64,000 bases of DNA, from NCBI GenBank assembly GCA_028583605.1, contig CM053328.1, positions 6,667,804 to 6,731,803 of the forward strand. Reading direction: 5' to 3'. Below are positions 31,943-43,967 of this stretch, piece after piece (position 1 is the stretch's first letter; each line of letters starts with the position of its first letter). The notes under the pieces are model-generated. The model saw only the letters and a program-made list of their open reading frames with translations, was not told the origin of the DNA and did not search any database. The translations under genes were made by a program, and so were the position numbers. The stretch comes from Dastarcus helophoroides. Its lineage: Eukaryota > Arthropoda > Insecta > Coleoptera > Bothrideridae.

Positions 31943-32162
31943 CAACAAACAAGTGAAGAATTCCAAGGACTGATACTGAGAATTGGAACATTTCATCTAC
32001 AAAAAAATTTCTTGCGGTGTTTAGGTCAATATATAGAAGAAAGTGGACTTGATAGCATTCTTATTGAAGCCAATGTTTATGGTGTAAATACTTTGGGGTC
32101 AATTCTTAAAGGGACTCAATATAACAGTAGCATTAAGCTAGGGTTTCCTACAGAACGGTAAC
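31943..32162 (+). pseudogene. short protein-like open segment, unidentified
   Basis: An uninterrupted frame of about 73 codons, ending in TAA at 32160-32162, with balanced amino-acid use quite unlike the Phe/Lys/Asn-rich shadows around it: it includes LILRIGTFHLQKNFLRCLG, YIEESGLDSILIEANVYG and SILKGTQYNSS. No ATG opens it. The style (a FHL motif, then a SGL(D/K) segment, then SILKGxxYNRS-like text) reminds me of uncharacterised transposon-associated proteins of invertebrates, but I cannot verify that here. It is most likely one fragment of a longer coding region, cut at both ends; the text after SIKL may already be unrelated. Confidence 0.5.
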
Positions 32163-32673
32163 ATAAAAGAGCGACCGTAATGTTACGTCGAGTGACGTCA
32201 CCAAAAACCGTGCACGTGCTTCTAATAGGCAATGTTTTCCTACAGAACGTTAGGGGCTACCGCTGCGAAAAAGTACGTCGACTCCACTTTCGAAGCGACC
32301 GCTGTGTACGGTGAGGATACTGCAAGCACGATTTAATACGTTTCGGTGCCATTTTACGTTGGAATGTAGCTACTATGATTTATTTAACTTTTTTATTATT
32401 ATCTGCATATGTAAGATGTTTTATATAATATTATATCTCCCTTTTATATTATTCAATTTTTATTAAATAAAAAGCTTGAAAATACCAAATGATATAGAAT
32501 TTTTTCTTCAATATGATGAAAAATTTCCATACTTTTTGAAACAAATTTTACAGACATAATCTTTAAACTAGAAAACTAAGAACATATTTAATTAGGTATA
32601 TGTCAGTTTATAAATTGACATCTTTAGAGTTTTTATTTGTGTTTATTGCAACATTACATTCTGAAGGATTTTG
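32163..32673. other. GC-richer insertion between duplicated AT-rich blocks
   Basis: TTTCCTACAGAACG occurs twice (32145-32158 and 32236-32249), and 32170-32345 is CpG-rich (ACGTCGAGTGACGTCACC and similar). 32380-32670 returns to AT-rich but not GTCGAAA-like text. No gene recognised. Together with 31943-32162 it appears to be foreign to the AT-rich block. Confidence 0.45.
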
Positions 32674-34030
32674 TGTTTTTGATTATTTGAGAAATTTTTC
32701 CGTTTTTAATTTCCAAAGCTTTTTCAAAATTTCATCTTTAAAATTATGATTTTTATAAACTTTCCATTTTTTTTAGGAATATTTTGATTTTCTGTGAAAT
32801 ATCGACTTTTTTTAAAAATTGTTTCAACAATGTGCAAAATTTAGAATTTTTCTGAAAATTTTTAATATCAACTTTTTTGAAAACATTTTTTAAATTTTTA
32901 ATTTCTTGTACAAATTTTGATTTTCTATAAAATTTTGAGTTTCTAAAATTTTTTTGACCATTTTGCAAAATTTCGAATTTTTCTGAAAATTGGCAATTTT
33001 TGCCAAATTTGGATTTTCTTTTAAATTACAACCTTTTTGAAAACAACGTATTTCAAACCTTTATTTTTTTGTATGAATTTCCAGTCAACAATTTTGAAAA
33101 AATTTTCAAAATTTTTAAAAGTCGAAATTTTGAAAAAATTGCCAACAATTTAAAAAACTCCAAATTTGGCCAATATGGCTAAATTTTCCGAAAAATCTGA
33201 AATTTTGAAAATTCCAAAACATTCAGAAAAACTCGAAATTTCACAGAAAATCATAATTTTCTCAATAAAATCGAAAGTTTCCAAACAAACATCAAAATTA
33301 TGAAAGGGATGAAATTTTGAAAATAAAAAAAATCAAAAAACTGAACCTTTAAAAATGGGAAAAACTTTCAAAATATCCAAATTCTCAAAAAATTTGTAAT
33401 TTTTAAACCTGGTCGAAATTTTCAAAAAAAGTCGAAAATTTAGAAAAAGACGGAAATTTGCAAAAGAAGTTTTAAACCTGAAATCAAAATTTTTGAAAAA
33501 AAATCAAAATTTTGAAAAAAAAACGAATTTTTTATAGAAAATTGAAATTTCCAAAAAATTCGTTTTTTAAGAAATTTGATTTTTTAAAATCTTTTTTCAG
33601 TTTTCGATTTTTTAATTTTTTAAGTGTTTTCAAAAACTTGTCATTTTTAAAATAATTTTTTTCAAGCTTTCGAGGTTTTTAAGAAGATTTATATAAAATT
33701 TCGATTTTTTGAATTTTTGGCAAATTTGGATTTTTTTTTAATCTGAACTCTTTTAAAACAACATTTTTCAAAATTTTAATTTTTTGTATGAATTTTCAGT
33801 CAAAAATTTTACGAAAATGCCACAATTTTTCAAAAAGTCGAATTTTTGAAAAAATTGTCAATTTGAAGAAAGTCCAATTTTGGCCAAAATTGCCAAGTTT
33901 TTACAAAAATTAGAAATTTTGCGAAACAATCAAAAAAAATGAAAAAAAGTGAAATTTCAAAGGAAATGAAAATGTTCTCAAAAAAATCGGAAGCGTCTAG
34001 AAAAATCAAAATTTTGATACTAATGGAGTT
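32674..34030. repeat. AT-rich block, second copy
   Basis: Direct repeat of 30085-31930 with about 5 to 10 percent divergence by eye and a single copy of the 248-bp module. A third partial copy of its distal part (from TTTGGATTTTTTTTAATCTG) lies at 34875-35180. Confidence 0.75.
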
Positions 34031-36200
34031 TTAAAAAAAAATATTTTAAAAAATTGAAAACCTAAAAATGGGAAAATTTTTCAAAAAAAAATCAAAATTC
34101 TCAAAAAATGTCAAATATTCAAATATAGTCGATATTTTCAAAAAAATCGAAAAATTCGAAAAAGGTGAAATTTTTTAAAAGTCAACTTTTAAAAGGTCGA
34201 AAATTTTGAAATCAAAATTTTCAAAAAAAATCGAAATTTTGAAATCAAAAAAATTCGAAATTTTAAAAAAGGACGATTTTTTTTTGAAAGTTGAAATTTT
34301 CAAAAAAGACTACGATTTTCAATGAAACTTAATATTTTCGAGAATTCTGATTGTTTAATTTTTTTTTCCATTTTCATATTTTCAAGTTTTTTCAAAATTA
34401 CATCGTTTTTAAATTTTTAAAATTTCTTGAAAACTTTCAATTTTTTAAGAAAGATTGTGATTTCTATGAAATTTGGACTTTTTGAATTTTTTATTTTTTG
34501 CAAAATTTCGAATTTTGCTGAAAATTTCGCGATTTTTGGTAAATTTGGACTTTATTTAAATTTCAACTTTTTTGAAAACATTTTTCAAAATTTAAATTTT
34601 TTATACGAATTTCCAGTCAAAAATTTTGACAAAATGGCAACATTTTCAAAACAGTTGAAATTTTGAAAAATGTCAACATTTTCAAAAAAGTTGAAATTTT
34701 GTAAAATTGTCACCAATCTGAAAACAAGTTTAAATTTGGTTAAAATTTACAAATTTTCAAAAAAATTCGAAAATTTGCAAAACTAATCAAAGCATTCCAA
34801 AAACTCGAAAATTCAAAGAAAATTACAATTTTCTCAACAAAATTCAGTTTCCAAAAAAACTAAAATTTTGTTTACTGAAAAATTTGGATTTTTTTTAATC
34901 TGAACTCTTTTGAAACAACATTTTTCAAAATTTTAATTTTTTGCATGAATTTTCAGTTAAAAATTTTAAGAAAATGTCATAATATTTCAGAAAGTCGAAA
35001 TTTTGAAAAAATTGTCAACAATTTGAACAAAATCCAATTTTGGCCAAAATTACCAAGTTTTCACAAAATTTAGAAATTTTGCGAAATAATCAAAGAAATG
35101 AAAAAAAGTCGAAATATTAAAGGAAATCAAAACTTTCTCAAAAAAATTGGCAGTTTCTAGAAAAATCAAAATTTTGCTACTGATTTTTTGACAACTTTCA
35201 ATTTTCTAAGAAAAATTGTCATTTCCATGAAATTTGAACTTTTTTGAATTTTTTTCCCTTTTTTTGCAAAATTTCGAATTTTGCTGAAAATTTCGCGATC
35301 TTTGGTAAATTTGGACTTTATTTAAATTTCAACTTTTTTGAAAATATTTTTTAAAATTTAAATTTTTTATACGAATTTCCAGTCAAAAATTTTGGCAACA
35401 TTTTCAAAACAATTGAAATTTTAAAAAATGTCAACATTTTCAAAAAAGTTGAAATTTTGTAAAATTGTCACCAATCTGAAAACAACTTTAAATTTGGTTA
35501 AAATTTACAAATTTTCAAAAAAATTCGAAAATTTGCAAAAGCATTCCAAAAAGTCAAAATTTCAAAGAATATTACAATCTTCTTAAAAAAATTCAAAGTT
35601 TCCAAAAAAACTAAAATCTTGTTTACTGATGGAATTTTGAAAAAAAAGTGCAAAACATTGAAAATTAAAAATTGGAAAAATTTTCAAACAAAAAATCACA
35701 ATACTCAATTTTAAAACATAATCGAAATGATCAAGAAAAGTCGAAAATTTTGAAAAAGGACAAAAATTTTCAGAAGAAAAATATTTTTTTTGAAATTTGT
35801 AATATACTTTTAAGTTTTCACTTCTGTCGGCAGACTGCCCAATTTTTTTAGCATTTTAAATCTATAACTTTTGTTGAAAATGTCGACATTTTAGGTTTGA
35901 CATTTTTTGAAAATGTGGATTTTTTCAAATCCAAAATTTTCAAAATTTATTTAAAGATTTTTGATTTTTGAAATAAATATTTTTTATGAAAATTTCGATA
36001 TTTTCAAAAATTTTGACTTTTTCAAAATTTTCAGCTTCTTCCAAGATTTTTATTTTAATATAAATTGGAAACTTCGACTATTCTTGATAAATTTTCAATT
36101 TCAATGTTTACATTTTTCATGGTTAGTTCGCCTAAAAATTGAAAAATTCCGAAATTTCATAGAAATTTAGGACTTATTTTCGGATTTGCTAAAATTTTTA
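34031..36200. repeat. AT-rich block with a ~770-bp direct duplication
   Basis: About 34420-34870 and 35185-35640 are direct copies (ACTTTCAATTTTYTAAGAAA, then CGAATTTTGCTGAAAATTTCGC, then CACCAATCTGAAAACAA). 35394-35785 is one arm of a long inverted repeat whose partner is at 38005-38409. No coding potential. Confidence 0.65.
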
Positions 36201-37560
36201 TGAACTCTCAGTTATTTGGCAATTTGGACATTTTCTCCTAATATCGGATCCAAGTTTGCACTTGCAATTACTACCTTTTTTAAACTTTGACTTTAAGGTT
36301 AATAATAATAATAAGTTATTAGCATTTTAATATAAATGTTTCGATATTTTCCTTAATATTTCAAACTTACTTTCATAAATTTTAAGTTTCTTTCAAGTAG
36401 TCAATTCCAAACAACTCTAATTTTTAGAACACTTCTAGTCATTTTTTCACAATTTTAAAATGTCTCACAAAATGCGTGCTTATTTGTAAATCTTAAACTT
36501 ATTTTGTAAAATTCCATAGCTAGTGAGCTTGCTTCCACAGCTTAATCAGAAAAAATAAGTTAAGGCTGTCAAATTCTGACAGACATGCGGACAACTAAAG
36601 ATTTAGGAGCGTCTCTAGACAGATGCTGCGAATTTCGAAAGAATATGAAATCGCGAACAGTGAGGAATATTTTGAAAGAAAAAAATTTCGATGGCAGCTG
36701 ATATTCAAGAGCGACTTGAATGTGGTAAATCTGTGAATGAAGCTAACTTCTTTATGGCTAATTTCAACATGTCCATGGGATGCCCAATATCCGTGAAGTT
36801 AATTCCTTTATGGCTAAATACAATATGTCCGTAGGATGTCCAATATCCGCAGCATTATAATGACGCAAGGAATTAAACAGGAACGAATACGTGCTTATTG
36901 CGAGATTCTGGAAGCATAGCAGAACGATGCAACGAGATGAAGGTTGTCCATCTAACGTTTTACGAGTTTTCTCTGTCAAACTGCAATGCAATTTATTCGA
37001 ATTTGTTTCTGATTTCTAATATTCTATAGCGAATATAACTTTAATGGGTTATTTCTGTGTCCATTAAAAACCTCCTTTTAATCATTTCAACGTAGTGAAG
37101 CGTTAAATTGAAAAACATAAAATTGATGTTAACTGGAAATTCAACATGATGCGAGATATATCCAAATTATATGACCCGTGCGTTATATATATTCAAAAGT
37201 TTTATTGGCAAATAAGAATAAATGTATTGATTTTAATGATCACTATTGTTTCAGAGATAATCATCCGAATTACATTTGTCACTATTGTTCACGAAAGATT
37301 AAAATATTCCAAAGATAACCGCGCAAAGTAAATAAATATCCTACAATAATGGTCTGACAATATGAAAGGAGTTAGTATTTTTTTTACATATAATTCACTC
37401 ATAAAGAATAACCGACTGCAATTTAAAGTAAACGACATTTGTACTAATCGAAAGTACCGATAATTTGCAAAAGCTTTAAAATTTTGAAAAAATATCACCT
37501 TATTTTCAATTTTAAAAAATTTGAATTTAGAAATTTTTTTAAAAATTTTCAAAAATTTAA
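36201..37560. other. less repetitive spacer, no gene recognised
   Basis: 36500-37450 has closer to normal composition. It includes a 56-bp tandem duplication (36739-36850) and small open frames (36764-36991 minus, 37146-37331 plus) without recognisable features. The duplication breaks any coding continuity. Confidence 0.4.
36739..36850. repeat. tandem duplication of 56 bp
   Basis: Two units with GAAGYTAAYTYCTTTATGGC, AACATGTCC or ATATGTCCG, and CCAATATCCG at matching offsets, starting at 36739 and 36795. Confidence 0.85.
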
Positions 37561-38570
37561 AAGTTGACATTTTTCTAAAATTTCAACTTTATCCGATACA
37601 TTTCTCAAAATTTTAACTTTTTTCAAAGTTGCGACTTTTTTTGATAAATTTGACTTTTTTCAATTTTTGATTTTTTTCAAAATTTCTGTAAAATTTCGGT
37701 TTTATTTGAAATTTCGATTTATTTTAAATGGAGACATTTTTTTAATGTCAACTGTTTTGACATTTTCGGTCATTTTTCAAAATTTCAAATTTTTGCCAAA
37801 AATTTTGCAAGTTGTAATATTTTTGAATTATTTTTCGAACTTTTTTGAAAATTTTCGAAAAATAAACATTCTTAAAAATATTTTATTTTTCTTCAAAATC
37901 GGAACGACATTTATTGGAAATTTCAACTTTCTATAAAAAATTCGTCTTTCTTCAAAATTTCGATTATTTTCGAAAATTTTGGTTTCAAAATTTTTGACTT
38001 TTTAAAAGTTTAAAACTTCTTCTGAAAATTTTTGCCTTTTCAAAATTTTCGACTTTTCCTGATCATTTCGATTATGTTTTAAAATTGAGAATTGTGATTT
38101 TTTTGTTTGAACATTTTTCCCATTTTTAATTTTCAATGTTTTGCACTTTTTTTTCAAAATTCCATCAGTAAACAAGATTTTAGTTTCTTTGGAAACTTTG
38201 AATTTTTTTGAGAAGATTGTAATTTTCTTTGAAATTTCGACTTTTTGGAATGCTTTGATTATTTTGCAAATTTTCGAATTTTTTTGAAAATTTGTAAATT
38301 TTAACCAAATTTAAACTTGTATTCAGATTGGTGACAATTTTACAAAATTTAAACTTTTTTGAAAATGTTGACATTTTTCAAAATTTCAGCTGTTTTGAAA
38401 ATGTTGCCATTTTGTCTTCTTTATCGAATTTATTTGAACATTTTGAAAAATTTTAATTTTTTTGAAAGAATTCGATTTTAATAATTTCCGCTTTTTTGGA
38501 AATCTTGATTCTATTGAAAATTTTAACTTTCTATGAAACTATAGATATTTTTAAAAATTTTTTTTTAAAG
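37561..38570. other. AT-rich DNA in the reverse orientation
   Basis: Made of the complement word set (AAATTTCGACTTTTT) and containing the right arm of the 35394/38005 inverted repeat. No gene. Confidence 0.45.
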
Positions 38571-41500
38571 GGTTGCTCTAATTGTTCTCTGAAACCAAAA
38601 AATGTGTTTTTTTTTAATGTTTTTTAATCTTTTTGGTTTCAGGGGACAATTTGTGTATTTCAATTTTTAAATGTTACCAAGGACCAGTCCGTTCCACCAA
38701 AATTTATCGAGTTTATTAGAACATTTTCAAAAAATTTTGACTTTTTTCAAAATCGGTTCGATTTGAAAAATTTCGACTTTTTTAAAAATCTTGACTATTG
38801 AAAATTTTTACTTTCTATAAAACTATCGATATTTTTTAAAATTTCGTCTATTAAACATTTGTGGTATTTTCTCAAAATTCGTCTTTTACAACTTCGACTT
38901 TTTTCGATAGTTTCAAAATTTTTGAAAATTTCGTTTTCTTTTTCGATTTATTTGAACATTTTTAAAAAAATTAATTTTTTTGAAAGAATTCGATCTGAAA
39001 AATTTTGGCTTTTTTGGAAATCTTGATTCTATTGAAAATTTTAACTTTCTATGAAACTATCGATATTTTTCTAAATTTCGAATATTAAAATTTTTTCATA
39101 TTTTTTCAAAATTCGTCTCTCTTTTACAAGTTCGACTTTTTTCGAAAATTTAAAAATTTTTGAAAATTTCGTTTTCTTTATCGAATTTGAAATACAAAAA
39201 TTGTCCTCTGAAACCAAGAAAGATTAAAAAACACAACAAAGGTTGCTCTAATTGTTCCCTGAAACCAAAAAAGTGTTTTTTTTATGTTTTTTAATCTTTC
39301 TTGGTTTCAGGGGACAATTTTTGTACTTCAGTTTTTAAAGATTACCAGGGACCAGTCCATTCCACCAAAATTTATCGAATTTATTCGAACATTTTCAAAA
39401 TATTTTGACTTTTTTCGAAATTAGTTCGATTTGAAAAATTTCGACTTTTTTGAAAATCCTGACTATTGAAAATTTTTACTTTCTATATTTTTTAAAATTT
39501 CGTCTATTAAACATTTTTGGTATTTTCTCAAAATTCGTCTGTCTTTTATAACTTCGACTTTTTTCGAAAATTTCAAAATTTTTGAAAATTTCGTTTTCTT
39601 TATCGAATTTATTTGAACATTTTTAAAAAATTTAATTTTTTTGAAAGAATTCGATTTGAAAAATTTCGGCTTTTTTGGAAATCTTGATTCTATTGAAAAT
39701 TTTAACTTTCTATGAAACTATCGATATTTTTTAAAATTTCGACTATTAAAAATTTTTCATATTTTCTCAAAATTCGTCTGTCTTTTATAAGTTCGACTTT
39801 TTTCGAAAATTTAAAATTTTTGAAAATTTCGTTTTCTTTATCGAATTTGAAATACAAAAATTGTCCTCTGAAACCAAGAAAGATTAAAAAACACAACAAA
39901 GATTGCTCTAATTGTTCCCTGAAACCAAAAAAGTGTTTTTTTTATGTTTTTTAATCTTTCTTGGTTTCAGGGGACAATTTTTGTATTTCAATTTTTAAAG
40001 ATTACCAAGGACCAGTCCAGTTCCACCAAAATTTATCGAATTTATTTGAACATTTTCAAAAAATTTGGACTTTTTTCAAAATTGGACCGATTTGAAAAAT
40101 TTCGACTTTTTTGGAAATCTTGACTCTTTTGAAAATTTTAACTTTCTGTGAAATGTTCGATATTTTTTAAAATTTCGACCTAAAAATTTTTGAAATTTTC
40201 TCAAAATTTGTCTCTCCTTTACAACTTCGACTTTTTTCGAAAATTTCAAAATTTTTGAAAATTTCGTCTTCTTTATCGAATTTATTTGAACATTTTCAAA
40301 AAATTTATTTTTTTTTGAAAGAATTCGATTTGAAAAATTTCGGCTTTTTTGGAAATCTTGATTCTATTGAAAATTTTAACTTTCTATGAAACTATCGATA
40401 TTTTTTAAAATTTCGACTATTAAAAATTTTTCATATTTTCTCAAAATTCGTCTGTCTCTTACAAGATTGACTTTTTTCGAAAATTTTTAAAATTTTTAAA
40501 AATTTCGTTTTCTTTATCGAATTTGAAATACAAAGATTGTCCTCTGGAACCAAGAAAGATTAAAAAACACAACAACGATTGCTCTAATTGTTCCCTGAAA
40601 CCAAAAAAGTGTTTTTTTTTAATTTTTCTTGGTTTCAAGGGACAATTTTTGTATTTCAATTTTTAAGGATTACCAAGGACCAGTCCGTTCTACCAAAATT
40701 TATCGAGTTTATTCGAACATTTAAAAAAAATTTTGACTTTTTTCAAAATTGGTTCGATTAGAAAAATTTCGACTTTTTTGGAGATCTTAACTGTTTTGAA
40801 AATTTTAACTTTTTATGAAACGGTCGATATTTTTTAAAATTTCGATTATTAAAAATTTTTCATATTTTCTCAAAATTCGTCTGTCTTTTACAAGTTCGAC
40901 TTTTTTGAAAATTTAAAAATTTTTGAAAATTTCGTTTTCTTTATCGAATTTGAAATACAAAAATTATCCTCTGAAACCAAGAAAGATTAAAAAACACACT
41001 AAAGATTCCTCTAATTGTTCCCTGAAACCAAAAAAGTGATTTTTTTATGTTTTTTTGATCTTCCTTGGTTTCAGGGACAATTTTTGTATTTCAATTTTTA
41101 AAGATTACCAAGGACCAGTCCGTTCCACCAAAATTTATCGAATTTATTCGAACATTTTTAAAAAATTTTGACTTTTTTCAAAATTGGTTCGATTTGAAAA
41201 ATTTCGACTTTTTTGGAGATCTTGACTCTTTTGAAATTTTAACTTTCTATGAAACGATCGATATTTTTTAAAATTTCGACTATTAAAAATTTTTCATATT
41301 TTCTCAAAATTCGTCTGTCTTTTACAAGTTCGACTTTTTTTGAAAATTTCAAAATTTTTGAAAATTTCGTTTTCTTTATCGAATTTGAAATACAAAAATT
41401 GCCCTCTGAAACCAAGAAAAATTAAAAAACACAACAAAGATTGCTCTAATTGTTCCCTGAAACCAAAAAAGTGTTTTTTTTTAATGTTTTTTAATCTTTC

Positions 41501-42200
41501 TTGGTTTCAAGGGACAATTTTTGTATTTCAATTTTTAAAGATTACCAAGGACCAGTCCGTTCCATCAAAATTTATCGAATTTATTTGAACATTTTTAAAA
41601 AATTTGGACTTTTTTCAAAATTGGATCGATTTGAAATATTTCGACTTTTTTGGAAATCTTGACTTTTTTGAAAATTTTAACTTTCTATGAAACGTTCGAT
41701 ATTTTTTAAAATTTCGACTAAAAATTTTTGAAATTTTCTCAAAATTTGTCTCTCCTTTACAACTTCGACTTTTTTCGAAAATTTCAAAATTTTTGAAAAT
41801 TTCGTTTTCTTTTTCGAATTTATTTGAACATTTTCAAAAAATTTATTTTTTTTGGAAAGAATTCGATTTGAAAAATTTCGGCTTTTTTGGAAATCTTGAT
41901 TCTATTGAAAATTTTAACTTTCTATGAAACCATTGATATTTTTTAAAATTTCGAATATTAAAATTTTTTCATATTTTCTCAAAATTCGTCTCTCTTTTAC
42001 AAGTTCGACTTTTTTTGAAAATTTCAAAATTTTTGAAAATTTCGTTTTCTTTATCGAATTTGAAATACAAAAATTGCCCTCTGAAACCAAGAAAAATTAA
42101 AAAACACAACAAAGATTGCTCTAATTGTTCCCTGAAACCAAAAAAGTGTTTTTTTTATGTTTTTTAATCTTTCTTGGTTTCAGGGACAATTTTTGTATTT
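38571..42200. repeat. seven-unit array, ~670 and ~430 bp units, each with a hairpin
   Basis: The landmark ATTGTTCYCTGAAACC occurs at 38581, 39251, 39911, 40587, 41014, 41449 and 42124; spacings are 670, 660, 676, 427, 435 and 675. The long units are the short unit plus a ~240-bp block (AAAGAATTCGATTTGAAAAA through CATATTTTCTCAAAATTCG). Most units contain an inverted repeat with 47-nt arms, for example 39847-39893 and 39945-39991, identical at 46 of 47 positions. No protein is encoded; open frames at 39702-39899, 41340-41588 and similar are repeats of one another. Confidence 0.88.
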
Positions 42201-43580
42201 CAATTTTTAAAGATTACCAAGGACCAGTCCGTTCCACCAAAATTTATCGAGTTTATTCGAACATTTTCAAAAAATTTTGACTTTTTTCAAAATTGGTTCG
42301 ATTTGAAAAATTTCGACTTTTTTGGAAATCTTGACTCTTGAAAATTTTAACTTTCTATGAAACGATCAATATTTTTTAAAATTTCGACTATTAAAAATGT
42401 TTGAAATGTTCTCAAAATTCGTCTGTTTTTTAAAACCTCGACTTTCTTGGAGAATTTAAAAAGTTTTGAAAATTTCGTTTTCTTTATCGAATTTATTTGA
42501 ACATTTTTGAAAAATCTGACTTTTTTGAAAATGACTTCGATTTGATTTGAAAAATTTCGACTTTTTTGAAAATCTTGATTCTATTGAAAATTTCAACGAT
42601 ATTTTGTAAAATTTCGACTACTAAAAATATTGATATTTTTCTAAAAATTCTTCTGCCTTTTACAACTTCGACTTTTTCGAAAATATAAAAAATTTTGAGA
42701 ATTTTCGTGTTCTTTATCGAATTTATTTGAACATTTTCAAAAAATTTGACTTTTTAAAATAAGTTCAATTCGAAAAATTTCGACCTTTTTTGAAAAGTTC
42801 TTATTTTTTGTAATATCATTTTTGTAAAATTTCACTTCTTTTGAAAGTTTTTACTATTTTTCAATATTTCGACTTTTTTAAAGATTACGATTTTTTTGAA
42901 ATTTTGATACTCGTATTATAAATACTTAATTACTTTAAAGAGTTAAAATCAAGTTTTAATGTTTTTATTTTATGACTAATTTTTAAAGGGGTGGCAAAAT
43001 CTATTTTTCATAATCCGGGGAGGCTAGGCGCAGATAAGGATGGGAACCCTTGTTTTGGAATATGCTTTTGATTGCCTCGGATGTAATTAGAGGTCAAGTG
43101 ATATACGTTACAAATATTAGCTTTACATGACGAAAATAAACAAGTAGTTCTTGAGCCCTGATGGGCGGTCCCTAACAGCCTAAAATGTGTAATTACGATG
43201 TTTATTCAATAGAACGATGTTTATACAATTTATAAAAGTAATGATGATTTCAAGGCCCCTCGATCCGTTACTTACACTTATATAATTCATTGATACGCTT
43301 ATAATTACGGTTTATTGGGAATTTCGCGTCTCATTTGTCACCTTTAAATGATAGCTTATTAGAACGTATCTCACAAAAATTAAAAAAATTACAATGTAAA
43401 TGTTTTTTTTTACGTAATGATGTCAATAATTTCCCACTGTAAAACCTGGTTATGGTATTTACCATCGTATGACCTTTTCCTGGGATTTTTCTCAGGATTG
43501 TGAAACCAGGATAAGAACAACACGACACCATAGTTCGAATGTTTCGCTTTAAAATTTAATATTGCTCCATATAAAACCTT
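42201..43580. other. array edge, then ordinary intergenic DNA
   Basis: 42200-42900 continues as diverged relatives of the array without the hairpin. After about 42960 the word pattern stops and composition becomes ordinary. No gene recognised in 42960-43580. Confidence 0.45.
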
Positions 43581-43605
43581 CTCATATTGCAGTTGTCATA
43601 AGTGA

Positions 43606-43803
43606 GGGGGTTATAAGGTGCAATTCCAAACGTACGTGTTTCATATAACATTTCCAACTTTGATAATATTTTTGATTGCCTGCACCGCACTCGGGATGGC
43701 GATAGCCATATTTCTTGCGGGACAACAGTTATACGGATGCTGGTGGAAACTTGGTAAATTTACGACCGCAATAGAAGAAACGCCATCTGCGACTCCTCTA
43801 TAA
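43606..43803 (+). CDS. possible terminal exon of a small membrane protein
   Basis: An open plus-strand frame of 65 codons ends in TAA at 43801-43803. It is bounded upstream by an in-frame TGA at 43603 and has no ATG start, so if real it is a last exon. A plausible acceptor (pyrimidine-rich TTCTCATATTGCAG) ends at 43592, but that boundary would include the TGA in this frame, so another acceptor would be needed. Amino-acid use is unlike the repeat shadows. A hydrophobic stretch (ITFPTLIIFLIACTALG then MAIAIFLAG) could span a membrane, followed by a short tail with CWW and TTAIEETPSATPL. AATAAA follows 160 bases downstream. No homologue recognised. Confidence 0.3.
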   Translation, partial: GGYKVQFQTYVFHITFPTLIIFLIACTALGMAIAIFLAGQQLYGCWWKLGKFTTAIEETPSATPL

Positions 43804-43961
43804 ACCACTCTTACAAGATATCCTACCGGAATTTAATATGTTCCACTTCTTTTATTTTCCTCCAGTTTACATCAAAGCCTCGGATATTCTCTGATCGTTC
43901 TTTCCATCATAATTTCTTCTAACAATTTTCTTAGCTGTAAATAATCCTTAACTTGGCTGTA

Positions 43962-43967
43962 AATAAA
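43962..43967 (+). promoter_or_regulatory. AATAAA polyadenylation signal candidate
   Basis: Located about 160 bases after the TAA of the putative terminal exon, in ordinary-composition DNA where it is less likely by chance than in the AT-rich blocks. It is only meaningful if that exon is real. Confidence 0.3.

Larger units (their letters stand above)
35394..38409. repeat. long inverted repeat, ~400-bp arms
   Basis: Left arm 35394-35785, right arm 38005-38409 (reverse complement), with a spacer of about 2.2 kb. Matching landmarks are GGCAACATTTTCAAAACA against TGTTTTGAAAATGTTGCC, and the pair CACCAATCTGAAAACAA / TTGTATTCAGATTGGTG. Divergence is moderate. Confidence 0.75.

Noticed and set aside
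39702..41588. Repeated KYKNCPLKPRKIKK-containing frames
   Set aside because: They come from the array hairpin read in different units and on both strands; not a gene family.
38571..42200. CRISPR-like array
   Set aside because: Units are hundreds of bases long and similar throughout, with no short direct repeats separated by unique spacers, and the context is eukaryotic.
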